From assembly GCA_012521315.1 (NCBI GenBank), contig JAAYMP010000228.1, forward strand, positions 1-5,731: a stretch of DNA of 5,731 bases. Direction: 5' to 3'. How positions within the stretch are numbered: the stretch's first letter is position 1; each line of letters starts with the position of its first letter. This document shows positions 1-5,708 of the stretch, in pieces. Below the pieces are notes generated by a model. The model searched no databases, was not told the DNA's origin, and worked only from the letters and a program-made list of their open reading frames with translations. The DNA comes from Bacillota bacterium. GTDB taxonomy: Bacteria; Bacillota; UBA4882; UBA10575. The translations under genes and the position numbers were made by a program.

Positions 1-429
1 CAACTGCACATGTTTGAAGATGGACGGTTGCAACGTCGGGCCCAGCATCAGCGAAGGATAACGCGTTAATTGCGCAAGGATCTTCACGGTTTGCTGCAAA
101 ATCGTATCCATCTGGCGGGAACGATCCTCAAAGTACAACCGGATGAACTCTTGTTCTTCTTCGTTCAAAACCTGTTGTTGCATCAACACATCCACATAGT
201 AGCGGTAACCGCGCTGGGAAGGGATCCGCCCCGCCGAGACATGTGGTTGCTTGAGGTAGCCGCTTTCCTCCAGATCGGCCATTTCGTTACGGATGGTCGC
301 CGGACTTAACCCAAGATTGTATTTGCGGGCAATTGTCCTGGAGCCGACCGGTTCCGCCGATTCAATGTAGTCATCGGTGACTACTTTCAAAATTAACTCC
401 TTTCTCGGATCCAACGGCCTCTGAGTCAT
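1..429 (-). CDS. hrcA: Heat-inducible transcription repressor HrcA (partial, N-terminal 143 codons)
   Basis: HrcA is a dimeric cytoplasmic repressor that binds CIRCE operators and shuts down the dnaK and groE heat-shock operons; its folding depends on GroEL. The translated N-terminus carries the family's winged-helix signature: the EPVGSRTIA segment (residues 26-34), the recognition-helix segment SPATIRNEMADLEESGYL (about 42-59) and the QPHVSAGRIPSQRGYRYYVD wing and hinge (about 61-79). Family members are about 340-350 residues long, so roughly 200 C-terminal residues (the dimerisation/GAF-like part) lie beyond the left edge. The ATG at 429 is supported by an AGGGTGAG ribosome-binding site five bases upstream. 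A sigma-A-type promoter and a perfect CIRCE lie just upstream, so the gene is almost certainly self-repressed. The order hemW-hrcA is typical of Firmicutes, and grpE, dnaK and dnaJ are the expected downstream genes, outside this window. Identification is secure. Confidence 0.97.
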   Translation of the reverse strand, partial: MTQRPLDPRKELILKVVTDDYIESAEPVGSRTIARKYNLGLSPATIRNEMADLEESGYLKQPHVSAGRIPSQRGYRYYVDVLMQQQVLNEEEQEFIRLYFEDRSRQMDTILQQTVKILAQLTRYPSLMLGPTLQPSIFKHVQL

Positions 430-483
430 CGTAACTCACCCTATATGCACTCTCCTTACCAAAGCGACACCACTCGGTGGTTG

Positions 484-510
484 TTAGCACTCCCGAAAGA
501 CGAGTGCTAA
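484..510. promoter_or_regulatory. CIRCE operator (HrcA-binding site)
   Basis: This is a perfect inverted repeat, TTAGCACTC-N9-GAGTGCTAA, identical to the CIRCE consensus. It lies directly downstream of the hrcA -10 box, starting about three bases after the likely transcription start and about 55 bases before the hrcA ATG. In DNA it blocks the promoter when HrcA is bound. In the mRNA leader it can form a stem-loop. Its position indicates autoregulation of the hrcA heat-shock operon. Confidence 0.98.
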
Positions 511-519
511 TCTACCTAA

Positions 520-548
520 AAAATATCACCATCCTCCCCCTTTGTCAA
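520..548 (-). promoter_or_regulatory. Sigma-A-type promoter of the hrcA operon
   Basis: Read on the minus strand, TTGACA (548-543) is followed by a 17-base spacer and TATTTT (525-520). A TGA triplet just before the -10 box gives an extended -10 element. The predicted start, about position 513, falls at the edge of CIRCE, as expected for HrcA-controlled promoters. The -35 box is a perfect consensus, so the promoter is probably strong when derepressed. Confidence 0.85.
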
Positions 549-567
549 GGGCAAAGAGGTTAAAGCT

Positions 568-594
568 TTTACCGGAACACCAATCTTCCGTAAA
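568..594 (-). other. Imperfect stem-loop between hemW and hrcA
   Basis: The segments TTTACCGGAA (568-577) and TTCCGTAAA (586-594) can pair with one bulged base around an eight-base loop. On the minus strand the stem follows the hemW stop codon by about 23 bases. The sequence after it, AGCTTTAACC, lacks a proper T-run, so it is at best a weak terminator. It may instead be a 3'-end or processing structure, with hemW reading through into hrcA. Confidence 0.3.
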
Positions 595-617
595 TTGGCG
601 ATCCTGCCCGCCGCCAC

Positions 618-1784
618 TCACAGTAAAGGCGCCAGCAGGTTGGCCAGCACCTGATTACTGAGGAGCATGCCCCGGGGGGTCAACCGGTAGGTGCCCGCCG
701 CTTTCTGGAGAAAACCGCCGGACAACAAGGGCTGCACCCGCTCGCCCAAAACCTGATCCAAGGGGACACCCCAGCGCCGGGCGAAATCGTCCGGGTCGGG
801 CCCGGTGGTGAGGCGAAACCCCAACATTAACATCTCCGCCATCGCTTGCCGGGGCGTGAGGGTCTCCACCGTCGCCGTCGGCACCGTTCCGGCCGCCACG
901 GCGGAAAGATACGCCTCCAGGCTGGAAAGATTAACCCAGCGGCGTCCGGCCACGGTGGAGGCCGCCGCCAACCCCAACCCCAGGTAATCCTGGTACCGCC
1001 AGTAGATCAGGTTGTGCCGGCACCGGTAATCGCCGTCCGCCGCTTCACCCGCCCGGGGACGACGGGCAAAGTTGGCGATCTCGTACTGTTCATAGCCGGC
1101 CGCCGGCAGGATCCGGACATTGGCCATGAACATCGCGCTCACCTCGTCATCGGTCGGCAAACGGACCCTTCCGGCCCGGACCATGGCCTGGAGGGGTGTT
1201 CCGGGTTCGACTTGCAAGCCGTAGCAGGAAAGGTGATCGGGCGCCAAGGCGATGGCCCAGCGGAGGGTTTGCCGCCAGTCGTCAAGCGTCTCGCCGGGCA
1301 AGCCATAAATCAGATCCAGATTGATGTTGGCAAAACCCGCCCGGCGCGCCAGGGCCACCGTGTTTTCCACATCAGCGGTGGTGTGAATCCGGCCTAAAAC
1401 TTTTAAAAAACGGTCGGCCCCCGACTGGGCGCCCAAACTCAACCGGTTCACTCCGGCCGCCCGCAACCGGGCCAGGCCGGGACCGTCGACCGTTCCCGGG
1501 TTGGCCTCCACCGTCACTTCCGCCTGCGGCTCCACCCGGGCCACCGTTTTGATCACCCGCAGTAAACCCGCCAGGGCGCTTGGGGGAAGGACCGTCGGCG
1601 TCCCGCCGCCAATGTAAATGGTGGCCACCTGCCACTGGGGGTTCCATCTCTGCCGCAACTCTTGCTTTAAAGCCTCTAAGTAGCGATGATAATCCCCTGT
1701 CCGCCCGGGGAAGGAGCAAAAATCGCAGTACAAACATTTTCGACGGCAAAAGGGGATGTGAAGATAGAGGCCGATTGGTCGCAA
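618..1784 (-). CDS. hemW: Radical SAM heme chaperone HemW
   Basis: HemW is a cytoplasmic radical-SAM, [4Fe-4S] protein that binds heme and delivers it to acceptors such as respiratory enzymes; it was long misnamed oxygen-independent coproporphyrinogen oxidase. Counting from the TTG start (388 residues), the cluster motif CxxxCxxC is C13, C17 and C20, followed by D-F. That pattern is HemW-type; true HemN has a cysteine where F stands. Other family motifs are GGGTP (59-63), EANP (93-96), NRLSLGAQS (113-121), LDLIYGLPGET (156-166), DHLSCYGLQVEPGTPL (183-198), YEQYEIANFA (231-240), HNLIYW (257-262) and the HemN C-terminal domain (about 305-385). The length is normal for HemW. The TTG at 1784-1782 is preferred because GGAGGAGG lies eight bases upstream. 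An in-frame ATG at 1811 would add nine residues but has no ribosome-binding site. One oddity is that the usual G-A-H-S/G motif after YLGLG reads L-A-A-A-S, so the customary histidine is missing. No convincing promoter was found on this strand. Confidence 0.95.
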   Translation of the reverse strand: MRPIGLYLHIPFCRRKCLYCDFCSFPGRTGDYHRYLEALKQELRQRWNPQWQVATIYIGGGTPTVLPPSALAGLLRVIKTVARVEPQAEVTVEANPGTVDGPGLARLRAAGVNRLSLGAQSGADRFLKVLGRIHTTADVENTVALARRAGFANINLDLIYGLPGETLDDWRQTLRWAIALAPDHLSCYGLQVEPGTPLQAMVRAGRVRLPTDDEVSAMFMANVRILPAAGYEQYEIANFARRPRAGEAADGDYRCRHNLIYWRYQDYLGLGLAAASTVAGRRWVNLSSLEAYLSAVAAGTVPTATVETLTPRQAMAEMLMLGFRLTTGPDPDDFARRWGVPLDQVLGERVQPLLSGGFLQKAAGTYRLTPRGMLLSNQVLANLLAPLL

Positions 1785-1792
1785 AGGTTTAG

Positions 1793-1800
1793 CCTCCTCC
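1793..1800 (-). promoter_or_regulatory. Ribosome-binding site that decides the hemW start
   Basis: On the minus strand this is GGAGGAGG, eight bases before a TTG codon at 1784-1782. The upstream in-frame ATG at 1811 is preceded by TTTTTGATGTCAGA, which has no Shine-Dalgarno match. Starting at the TTG puts RPIGLYLHIPFC right at the N-terminus, as in most HemW proteins. Confidence 0.75.
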
Positions 1801-1833
1801 GGCCGGCGCATTCTGACATCAAAAAGTAGTTAA

Positions 1834-1862
1834 TTGCCTTCGCCCTGGTTTTATGGTATTTT
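1834..1862 (+). promoter_or_regulatory. Probable promoter of the UPF0316 gene
   Basis: TTGCCT (1834-1839), a 17-base spacer, then TATTTT (1857-1862), with TGG just before the -10 box giving an extended -10 element. A start near 1869 would give a leader of about 60 bases before the TTG start codon at 1929. Confidence 0.6.
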
Positions 1863-1894
1863 AGCGTTATCAGGAATTTTTCCGTAACCGGCGG

Positions 1895-1907
1895 GACCGG
1901 CCCGGTC
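1895..1907. repeat. GC-rich inverted repeat in the UPF0316 leader
   Basis: GACCGG-C-CCGGTC is a perfect 13-base interrupted palindrome. It sits between the predicted promoter and the ribosome-binding site (AAAAGGAG, 1913-1920), about 30 bases into the predicted transcript. It could be an operator or a short leader hairpin next to the ribosome-binding site. In GC-rich DNA it could also be chance. Confidence 0.45.
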
Positions 1908-1928
1908 AGACGAAAAGGAGTTGGTTTT

Positions 1929-2444
1929 TTGCTTTTTTCCCTCTGTTTAATCTTTTTTGCCCGGATGACCGATGTTTGTTTGGGCACCATACGAATCCTC
2001 TTTCTCACGCGAGGGAAACGTTTCCCCGCCGCATTCCTCGGCTTTTTTGAGGTGACGATCAACATTACAGCCCTTAGCCAAGTGGTCGGCAATTTAGACA
2101 GCCCTTGGAAACTTCTCGTCTATGGCCTGGGGTTTTCCTTTGGAAACATTGTCGGCGGGTATCTGGAGGAAAAATTGGCCGTTGGCTACACCTTCGTTGA
2201 ACTGGTCCCGAAGGACCATACTCCGGAATTGGTCATCGCCCTCCGGGACGAGAACTTTGGCGTGACGGTTCTTGAAGGGGAGGGGCGGACCGGACCCCGG
2301 CAAATCCTGACGGTTATCCTCCGCCGCAAGGATCTGCCCCGGCTCCGGGCGGTAATTGACCGGATTGAACCCGATGTCTTCTACACCGAACTGGACGCCC
2401 GGTTGATTAAAGGGGGCTATTTCCGGGGGATGGACAAAAAGTAA
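1929..2444 (+). CDS. UPF0316 family membrane protein (DUF5698 + DUF2179, YebE-like)
   Basis: The exact function is unknown. The 171-residue protein has an N-terminal membrane part with hydrophobic segments at about 1-12, 31-55 and 60-79. It includes the family-type stretches DVCLGTIRILFLTRGK (15-30), AAFLGFFEV (34-42) and YGLGFSFGNIVGGYLEEKLA (65-84). A soluble C-terminal DUF2179 domain follows (about 100-155), with GVTVLEGEGRTGPRQILTVI and the FYTE segment at 151-154. This is the architecture of Bacillus YebE-type UPF0316 proteins, and the length is normal. The start is TTG at 1929, supported by AAAAGGAG eight bases upstream; no ATG is available near the N-terminus. The gene is divergent from hemW and convergent with lepA, leaving only 25 bases between the stop codons and no clear terminator. 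It has its own likely promoter. Family assignment rests on remembered motifs and is good. Any role in membrane sensing through DUF2179 would be guesswork. Confidence 0.88.
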   Translation: MLFSLCLIFFARMTDVCLGTIRILFLTRGKRFPAAFLGFFEVTINITALSQVVGNLDSPWKLLVYGLGFSFGNIVGGYLEEKLAVGYTFVELVPKDHTPELVIALRDENFGVTVLEGEGRTGPRQILTVILRRKDLPRLRAVIDRIEPDVFYTELDARLIKGGYFRGMDKK

Positions 2445-2469
2445 CAGGCGTAACCGGCGCGGGGCGGCC

Positions 2470-4269
2470 TCAGTCATCAAGCTTTAAGACCGCAAAGAAT
2501 GCCTCCTGGGGCACCTCCACCGTCCCCAATTGCTTCATCCGTTTCTTGCCTTCCTTCTGCTTCTCCAACAGCTTTCTTTTGCGCGTGACATCCCCGCCGT
2601 AACACTTGGCCAACACGTCTTTGCGCAAAGCCCGGACGGTTTCCCGGGCAATTACTTTATTATTGACCACCGCTTGAATGGGAACTTCAAACAACTGCTG
2701 CGGGATCAGCTCTTTTAGTTTCCGGGCCAACTGCCGCCCATAGTGGTAGGCTTTATCCTTGTGTACGATCGCCGAGAGGGCATCGACCGGCTTCCCGTTC
2801 AAAAGGATATCCAGGCGCACCAGATCCGTCGCCCGGTACCCCAGGAAATCATAGTCAAAGGAGGCGTACCCCTTTGACCGGGACTTCAATTTATCGTAGA
2901 AATCGACGAGGATCTCGGCCAAGGGCAACTCGTAATGGAGGAGGACCCGGTCGGTCGTCAGGTACTCCATTGACTTATAGATACCCCTTTTTTCCTGGCA
3001 GAGTTCCATAAGCGGGCCAACGAAATCATGGGGCAGGATAATGTTGGCGTTGACAAAGGGCTCCTCCAGTTGCTCGATCAAGCCGAAGTCGGGCAGGTCG
3101 GACGGGTTCCGGACCTCCTTGGTCTCGCCGTTCGTCAGGGACACAAGATAGACCACACTCGGGGCGGTCGCGATCAAATCCAAATTATACTCCCGCTCCA
3201 ACCGCTCCTGGATGATCTCCATATGGAGAAGGCCGAGAAAACCACAGCGAAAACCAAAGCCGAGCGCGGCCGAGGTCTCCGGTTCAAAGGTCAGGGCCGC
3301 GTCGTTGAGCTGTAACCGTTCCAAAGCATCCCGCAGGTTGCCGTAGTCGGCGTTCTCCACCGGGTATAAGCCGCAGTAGACCATAGGCTTCGCCGGGCGG
3401 TAGCCGGGGAGGGGAGCCGCCGCCGGGCGGTCAACCGTGGTGATCGTATCGCCAACTTGCGTGTCGCCCACATTTTTAATGTTGGCGATTAAAAAGCCCA
3501 CTTCGCCACTGGCCAATTCCTCGACCGGGGTCATCTCCGGGGCAAAGACCCCCAGTTCCGTAACTTCAAATTCTTTACCGGTGGCCATCATCCGGATCTG
3601 GTCGCCGACCCGGATCCGGCCGTTGAACATCCGGACAGAGGCAATTACCCCTTTGTAGGAGTCATACTGGGAGTCAAAGATCAAAGCCTGGGCCGGTTCG
3701 GCGGGCGACCCTTTGGGCGGGGGAATCCGTTGGACGATCGCTGCTAAAAGCGCATCAACCCCTTGGCCGGTTTTCGCACTGGCTAAAATGGCCTCTTCCG
3801 GTTTATAGCCAAAGACCTCCGCGATCTGCTTTAAGGTCCGCTCCGGGTCGGCACTGGCTAAGTCCACCTTGTTCACGACCGGAATGATCTCCAGATCGTG
3901 TTCCAAGGCCAAATAAAGGTTGGCGATGGTCTGCGCCTCCACCCCTTGGGTCGCGTCCACCACTAAAAGCGCCCCTTCACAGGCGGCCAACGAACGGGAC
4001 ACCTCATAGGTAAAGTCCACATGGCCGGGGGTGTCGATCAGGTTGAGGAGATACTTTTCGCCGTCCGCCGCCTGGTAGTTAAGGCGCACCGCCCGTGCCT
4101 TAATGGTGATCCCCCTTTCCCGCTCCAAATCCATGGAGTCGAGAATCTGCTCGGTCATTTCCCGCTTGTTTACGGCTCCCGTGTACTCCAACAACCGATC
4201 GGCCAGGGTGGATTTACCGTGGTCAATATGGGCAATAATACAAAAATTACGAATCCGACTCTGGTCCAC
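2470..4269 (-). CDS. lepA: Elongation factor 4 (LepA), ribosome-associated translational GTPase
   Basis: LepA/EF4 is a GTPase related to EF-G that acts on ribosomes. It has been linked to back-translocation, relief of stalled ribosomes and 30S assembly. All G motifs are intact: AHIDHGKST (G1, 13-21), RGIT (G2, 52-55), DTPGH (G3, 79-83, with catalytic-type H83), NKVD (G4, 133-136) and SAK (G5, 164-166). The EF-G-like beta-barrel domain follows (about 190-280), then the domain III and V-like parts. Last comes the LepA-specific C-terminal domain, with ARETVRALRKDVLAKCYGGD and a basic RKRKLLEKQKEGKKRMK tail ending in VEVPQEAFFAVLKLDD. At 599 residues the length is exactly typical. The start is GTG at 4269-4267, with AGAGGAGG six bases upstream. 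In many Firmicutes lepA is followed directly by hemW, but here a reverse-strand UPF0316 gene lies between them. A promoter and a terminator-like hairpin lie in the upstream leader. Identification is secure. Confidence 0.98.
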   Translation of the reverse strand: MDQSRIRNFCIIAHIDHGKSTLADRLLEYTGAVNKREMTEQILDSMDLERERGITIKARAVRLNYQAADGEKYLLNLIDTPGHVDFTYEVSRSLAACEGALLVVDATQGVEAQTIANLYLALEHDLEIIPVVNKVDLASADPERTLKQIAEVFGYKPEEAILASAKTGQGVDALLAAIVQRIPPPKGSPAEPAQALIFDSQYDSYKGVIASVRMFNGRIRVGDQIRMMATGKEFEVTELGVFAPEMTPVEELASGEVGFLIANIKNVGDTQVGDTITTVDRPAAAPLPGYRPAKPMVYCGLYPVENADYGNLRDALERLQLNDAALTFEPETSAALGFGFRCGFLGLLHMEIIQERLEREYNLDLIATAPSVVYLVSLTNGETKEVRNPSDLPDFGLIEQLEEPFVNANIILPHDFVGPLMELCQEKRGIYKSMEYLTTDRVLLHYELPLAEILVDFYDKLKSRSKGYASFDYDFLGYRATDLVRLDILLNGKPVDALSAIVHKDKAYHYGRQLARKLKELIPQQLFEVPIQAVVNNKVIARETVRALRKDVLAKCYGGDVTRKRKLLEKQKEGKKRMKQLGTVEVPQEAFFAVLKLDD

Positions 4270-4289
4270 GGGGTTCCTCCTCTGCTGCG

Positions 4290-4318
4290 AAAAAATTGAC
4301 CCGAAGCGTTCTTCGGGT
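4290..4318 (-). terminator. Intrinsic-terminator-like hairpin in the lepA leader (possible attenuator)
   Basis: On the minus strand a perfect 8-bp stem ACCCGAAG/CTTCGGGT (4318-4311 and 4306-4299) with a 4-base loop AACG is followed after CAA by six T residues (4295-4290). It lies between the predicted lepA promoter (4342-4370) and the lepA ribosome-binding site (4276-4283). There is no gene upstream on this strand within the window for it to terminate. It may therefore be a leader attenuator, or a relic of an upstream gene. The short stem and the gap before the T-run make its efficiency uncertain. Confidence 0.5.
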
Positions 4319-4341
4319 TGGTCATCCTAATTTTCGTAACG

Positions 4342-4370
4342 ATTATAGCATTTTCCGTTTCCGCGCGCAA
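4342..4370 (-). promoter_or_regulatory. Probable lepA promoter
   Basis: On the minus strand TTGCGC (4370-4365), a 17-base spacer and a perfect TATAAT (4347-4342), preceded by TGC as an extended -10 element. A start near 4335 would give a leader of about 65 bases that contains the terminator-like hairpin. Confidence 0.7.
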
Positions 4371-4451
4371 GTACGCCGCGCCACTGGGGGCAGCCCGGGC
4401 TTGACGGCTTGTCGGCAAATTTCCTTATTATATATTTCCTTTCTCTCATCT

Positions 4452-4461
4452 ATGCTATAAT
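4452..4461 (+). promoter_or_regulatory. Extended -10 promoter of the SdpI-like operon
   Basis: ATGCTATAAT contains TGC followed by a perfect TATAAT (4456-4461), but no good -35 box is found at the usual distance. The predicted start, about 4468, is close to the ribosome-binding site AAAGGAGG (4476-4483), which leaves a very short leader of about 25 bases. A weaker alternative upstream is TTGACG (4401-4406) with TATTAT (4426-4431) at a 19-base spacing. Confidence 0.6.
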
Positions 4462-4491
4462 AATAATGTCTTTTGAAAGGAGGTTGGGTCC

Positions 4492-5169
4492 GTGTCCGAA
4501 CAATACACGCTCCGATCCGAGCTGAAACAGGAATGGTATATCTTCCTTATCATCGCGGCCGTTTTCCTCCTGGGGGTCATTGTCTATCCGGCCCTTCCGG
4601 AGCAAATCGCCGTCCATTGGAATATCGCGGGCGAGCCCGACGGCTATGGGAGCCGGTTCTTCGGGGCTTTCGGCCTGCCCCTGTTCAGCCTCGGTCTTTA
4701 TCTGCTCCTGCTCTTCCTCCCGGTGATCGACCCCCGCCGCCGGAATTACGCCCAGTTCACCAGGGTTTATCGCTGGATAAAGCTGGGGTTCGTCCTCTTC
4801 ATGCTCGGCCTGCACTTGGTCACGTTGGCCTTCAACCTCGGGTACCGGATTGACGTGGGTATCTTCGTCAGCCTTGGCGTGGGGCTCCTCTTTGCGCTGC
4901 TCGGCCGGGGAATGCCGCAGATTGAGCCCAACTATTTCGTGGGCATCCGCACCCCTTGGACCTTGGCCAGTGCCCGGGTGTGGACCAAAACCCACCGGCT
5001 CGGCGGCCAACTTTTCTTCTGGTCCGGGGTCGCCCTGGTCATCGGGACGGTCCTGCCCGCCCGGATCCGTTTTTGGCTCTTGATGGTGCTGGCCGTCGGC
5101 TGTGCCCTGGCCACCATGGTCTATTCCTACCTTTGCTTCCGCCAGGAAAAAAACGCCAGCGAAGAATGA
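4492..5169 (+). CDS. SdpI/DUF1648 family integral membrane protein
   Basis: This is a 225-residue polytopic membrane protein with about six hydrophobic segments, near 14-33, 57-78, 96-116, 121-138, 172-190 and 193-214. A DUF1648 motif lies between the first two (LPEQIAVHWNIAGEPDGYG, 35-53). An SdpI-type signature is at 144-171: IEPNYFVGIRTPWTLAS, then VWTKTHRLGG. The best-known member, Bacillus subtilis SdpI, protects the cell from the SdpC killing toxin and signals to the repressor SdpR. Most homologues have no proven role, so immunity here is only a possibility. No SdpR- or SdpC-like gene is seen in the window. The start is GTG at 4492, with AAAGGAGG eight bases upstream. It is the first gene of an operon with the downstream beta-barrel-like gene and is divergent from lepA. 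Confidence 0.9.
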   Translation: MSEQYTLRSELKQEWYIFLIIAAVFLLGVIVYPALPEQIAVHWNIAGEPDGYGSRFFGAFGLPLFSLGLYLLLLFLPVIDPRRRNYAQFTRVYRWIKLGFVLFMLGLHLVTLAFNLGYRIDVGIFVSLGVGLLFALLGRGMPQIEPNYFVGIRTPWTLASARVWTKTHRLGGQLFFWSGVALVIGTVLPARIRFWLLMVLAVGCALATMVYSYLCFRQEKNASEE

Positions 5170-5178
5170 GGTGACAGC

Positions 5179-5694
5179 ATGGGCTCCCGATCTTTAGGCC
5201 GCCGGACGCGCGGACAATCCACCCTTCTCCTCCTCGGTCTCTTCCTCATGTTATGGCGTCCGGTTCCGGCGGCGGCCGCCGACCGGGACCCCTACCTTTT
5301 CCGGTTCGGCCTTGGCATCCATGGGGTCTATCCCGAACTTGGGTACAGCGCCGTCCTCAATCTGACCCGCCACTCCGCGCTGCAGGGCACCTTTGTCTAT
5401 AATGACTATGCCGTCATCTGGGGCGGCAAGTACATGTACCGTTATTACCACCAGCCCACCCACAACCTTTACCTCTTCGGCCAGGCCGGGTACTTCGCTT
5501 TTTACGACAACACTTGGGCGCTGGTCTCCTCCCCCGGCTTCATCGGCGGGCTTGGTCTTGAGTTCACCACCAGCGATTTTGTCACCAATCTCAAGTATAA
5601 CCTGGAGGTCGGTTACTCGACCGTGGGTTACTCCGGAGGCCCCCCCGGCCCCGGCTTGGTTTACGGGTGGGGGATTCACTTCTATTTGTTTTAA
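5179..5694 (+). CDS. Secreted protein, probable small outer-membrane beta-barrel
   Basis: I do not recognise a named family. The 171-residue product starts with a clear signal peptide: a basic n-region with R4, R8, R9 and R11, a hydrophobic core at about 14-25, and a likely cleavage after the alanine run (31-34). The mature part of about 137 residues has no cysteine. It is rich in glycine and aromatics in alternating patterns, giving about eight candidate strands (near 38-50, 53-61, 65-75, 78-90, 95-109, 120-130, 132-147 and 160-171). It ends in GWGIHFYLF with a C-terminal phenylalanine, as expected of an outer-membrane beta-barrel signal. Size and pattern resemble 8-stranded OmpX/OmpA-like barrels. 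The ATG at 5179 has a GAGGTGA ribosome-binding site that overlaps the stop codon of the SdpI-like gene nine bases upstream, so the two are probably translationally coupled. An alternative is a secreted beta-sandwich protein of a monoderm. Confidence 0.75.
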   Translation: MGSRSLGRRTRGQSTLLLLGLFLMLWRPVPAAAADRDPYLFRFGLGIHGVYPELGYSAVLNLTRHSALQGTFVYNDYAVIWGGKYMYRYYHQPTHNLYLFGQAGYFAFYDNTWALVSSPGFIGGLGLEFTTSDFVTNLKYNLEVGYSTVGYSGGPPGPGLVYGWGIHFYLF

Positions 5695-5708
5695 ATATTA
5701 CGGAGGGG

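Noticed and set aside
846..1397. 183-codon plus-strand ORF opposite hemW
   Set aside because: It lies entirely antisense to the well-supported hemW, has low-complexity Arg/Pro/Gly-rich content and no recognisable motif. It is typical of a shadow frame in GC-rich DNA.
618..1784. Calling the radical SAM gene hemN (coproporphyrinogen III dehydrogenase)
   Set aside because: The cluster motif is CxxxCxxCDF rather than the CxxxCxxCxC of true HemN, and the length of about 390 residues and the hrcA neighbourhood fit HemW.
2445..2469. Bidirectional terminator between the convergent UPF0316 and lepA genes
   Set aside because: The 25-base gap is GC-rich, but I see no good stem-loop with a T-run in either direction.
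2094..2480. Minus-strand ORF opposite the UPF0316 gene
   Set aside because: It is antisense to a gene with a clear family match, overlaps the lepA end, and has no motif of its own.
4170..4325. Small ORF starting in the lepA leader (51 codons) that runs through the hairpin and overlaps lepA
   Set aside because: Its AGG is too close to the ATG for a ribosome-binding site, and most of it is an out-of-frame reading of lepA. It is not convincing as a leader peptide without conservation data.
4392..4401. Palindrome AGCCCGGGCT in the divergent control region
   Set aside because: It is a short GC-rich palindrome with no second copy or clear spacing to a well-supported promoter. It is likely to occur by chance.
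4450..5010. 186-codon minus-strand ORF opposite the SdpI-like gene
   Set aside because: Its Glu/Gln/Pro-rich composition is the expected antisense reading of a membrane-protein gene. The plus-strand gene has clear family motifs and a ribosome-binding site.
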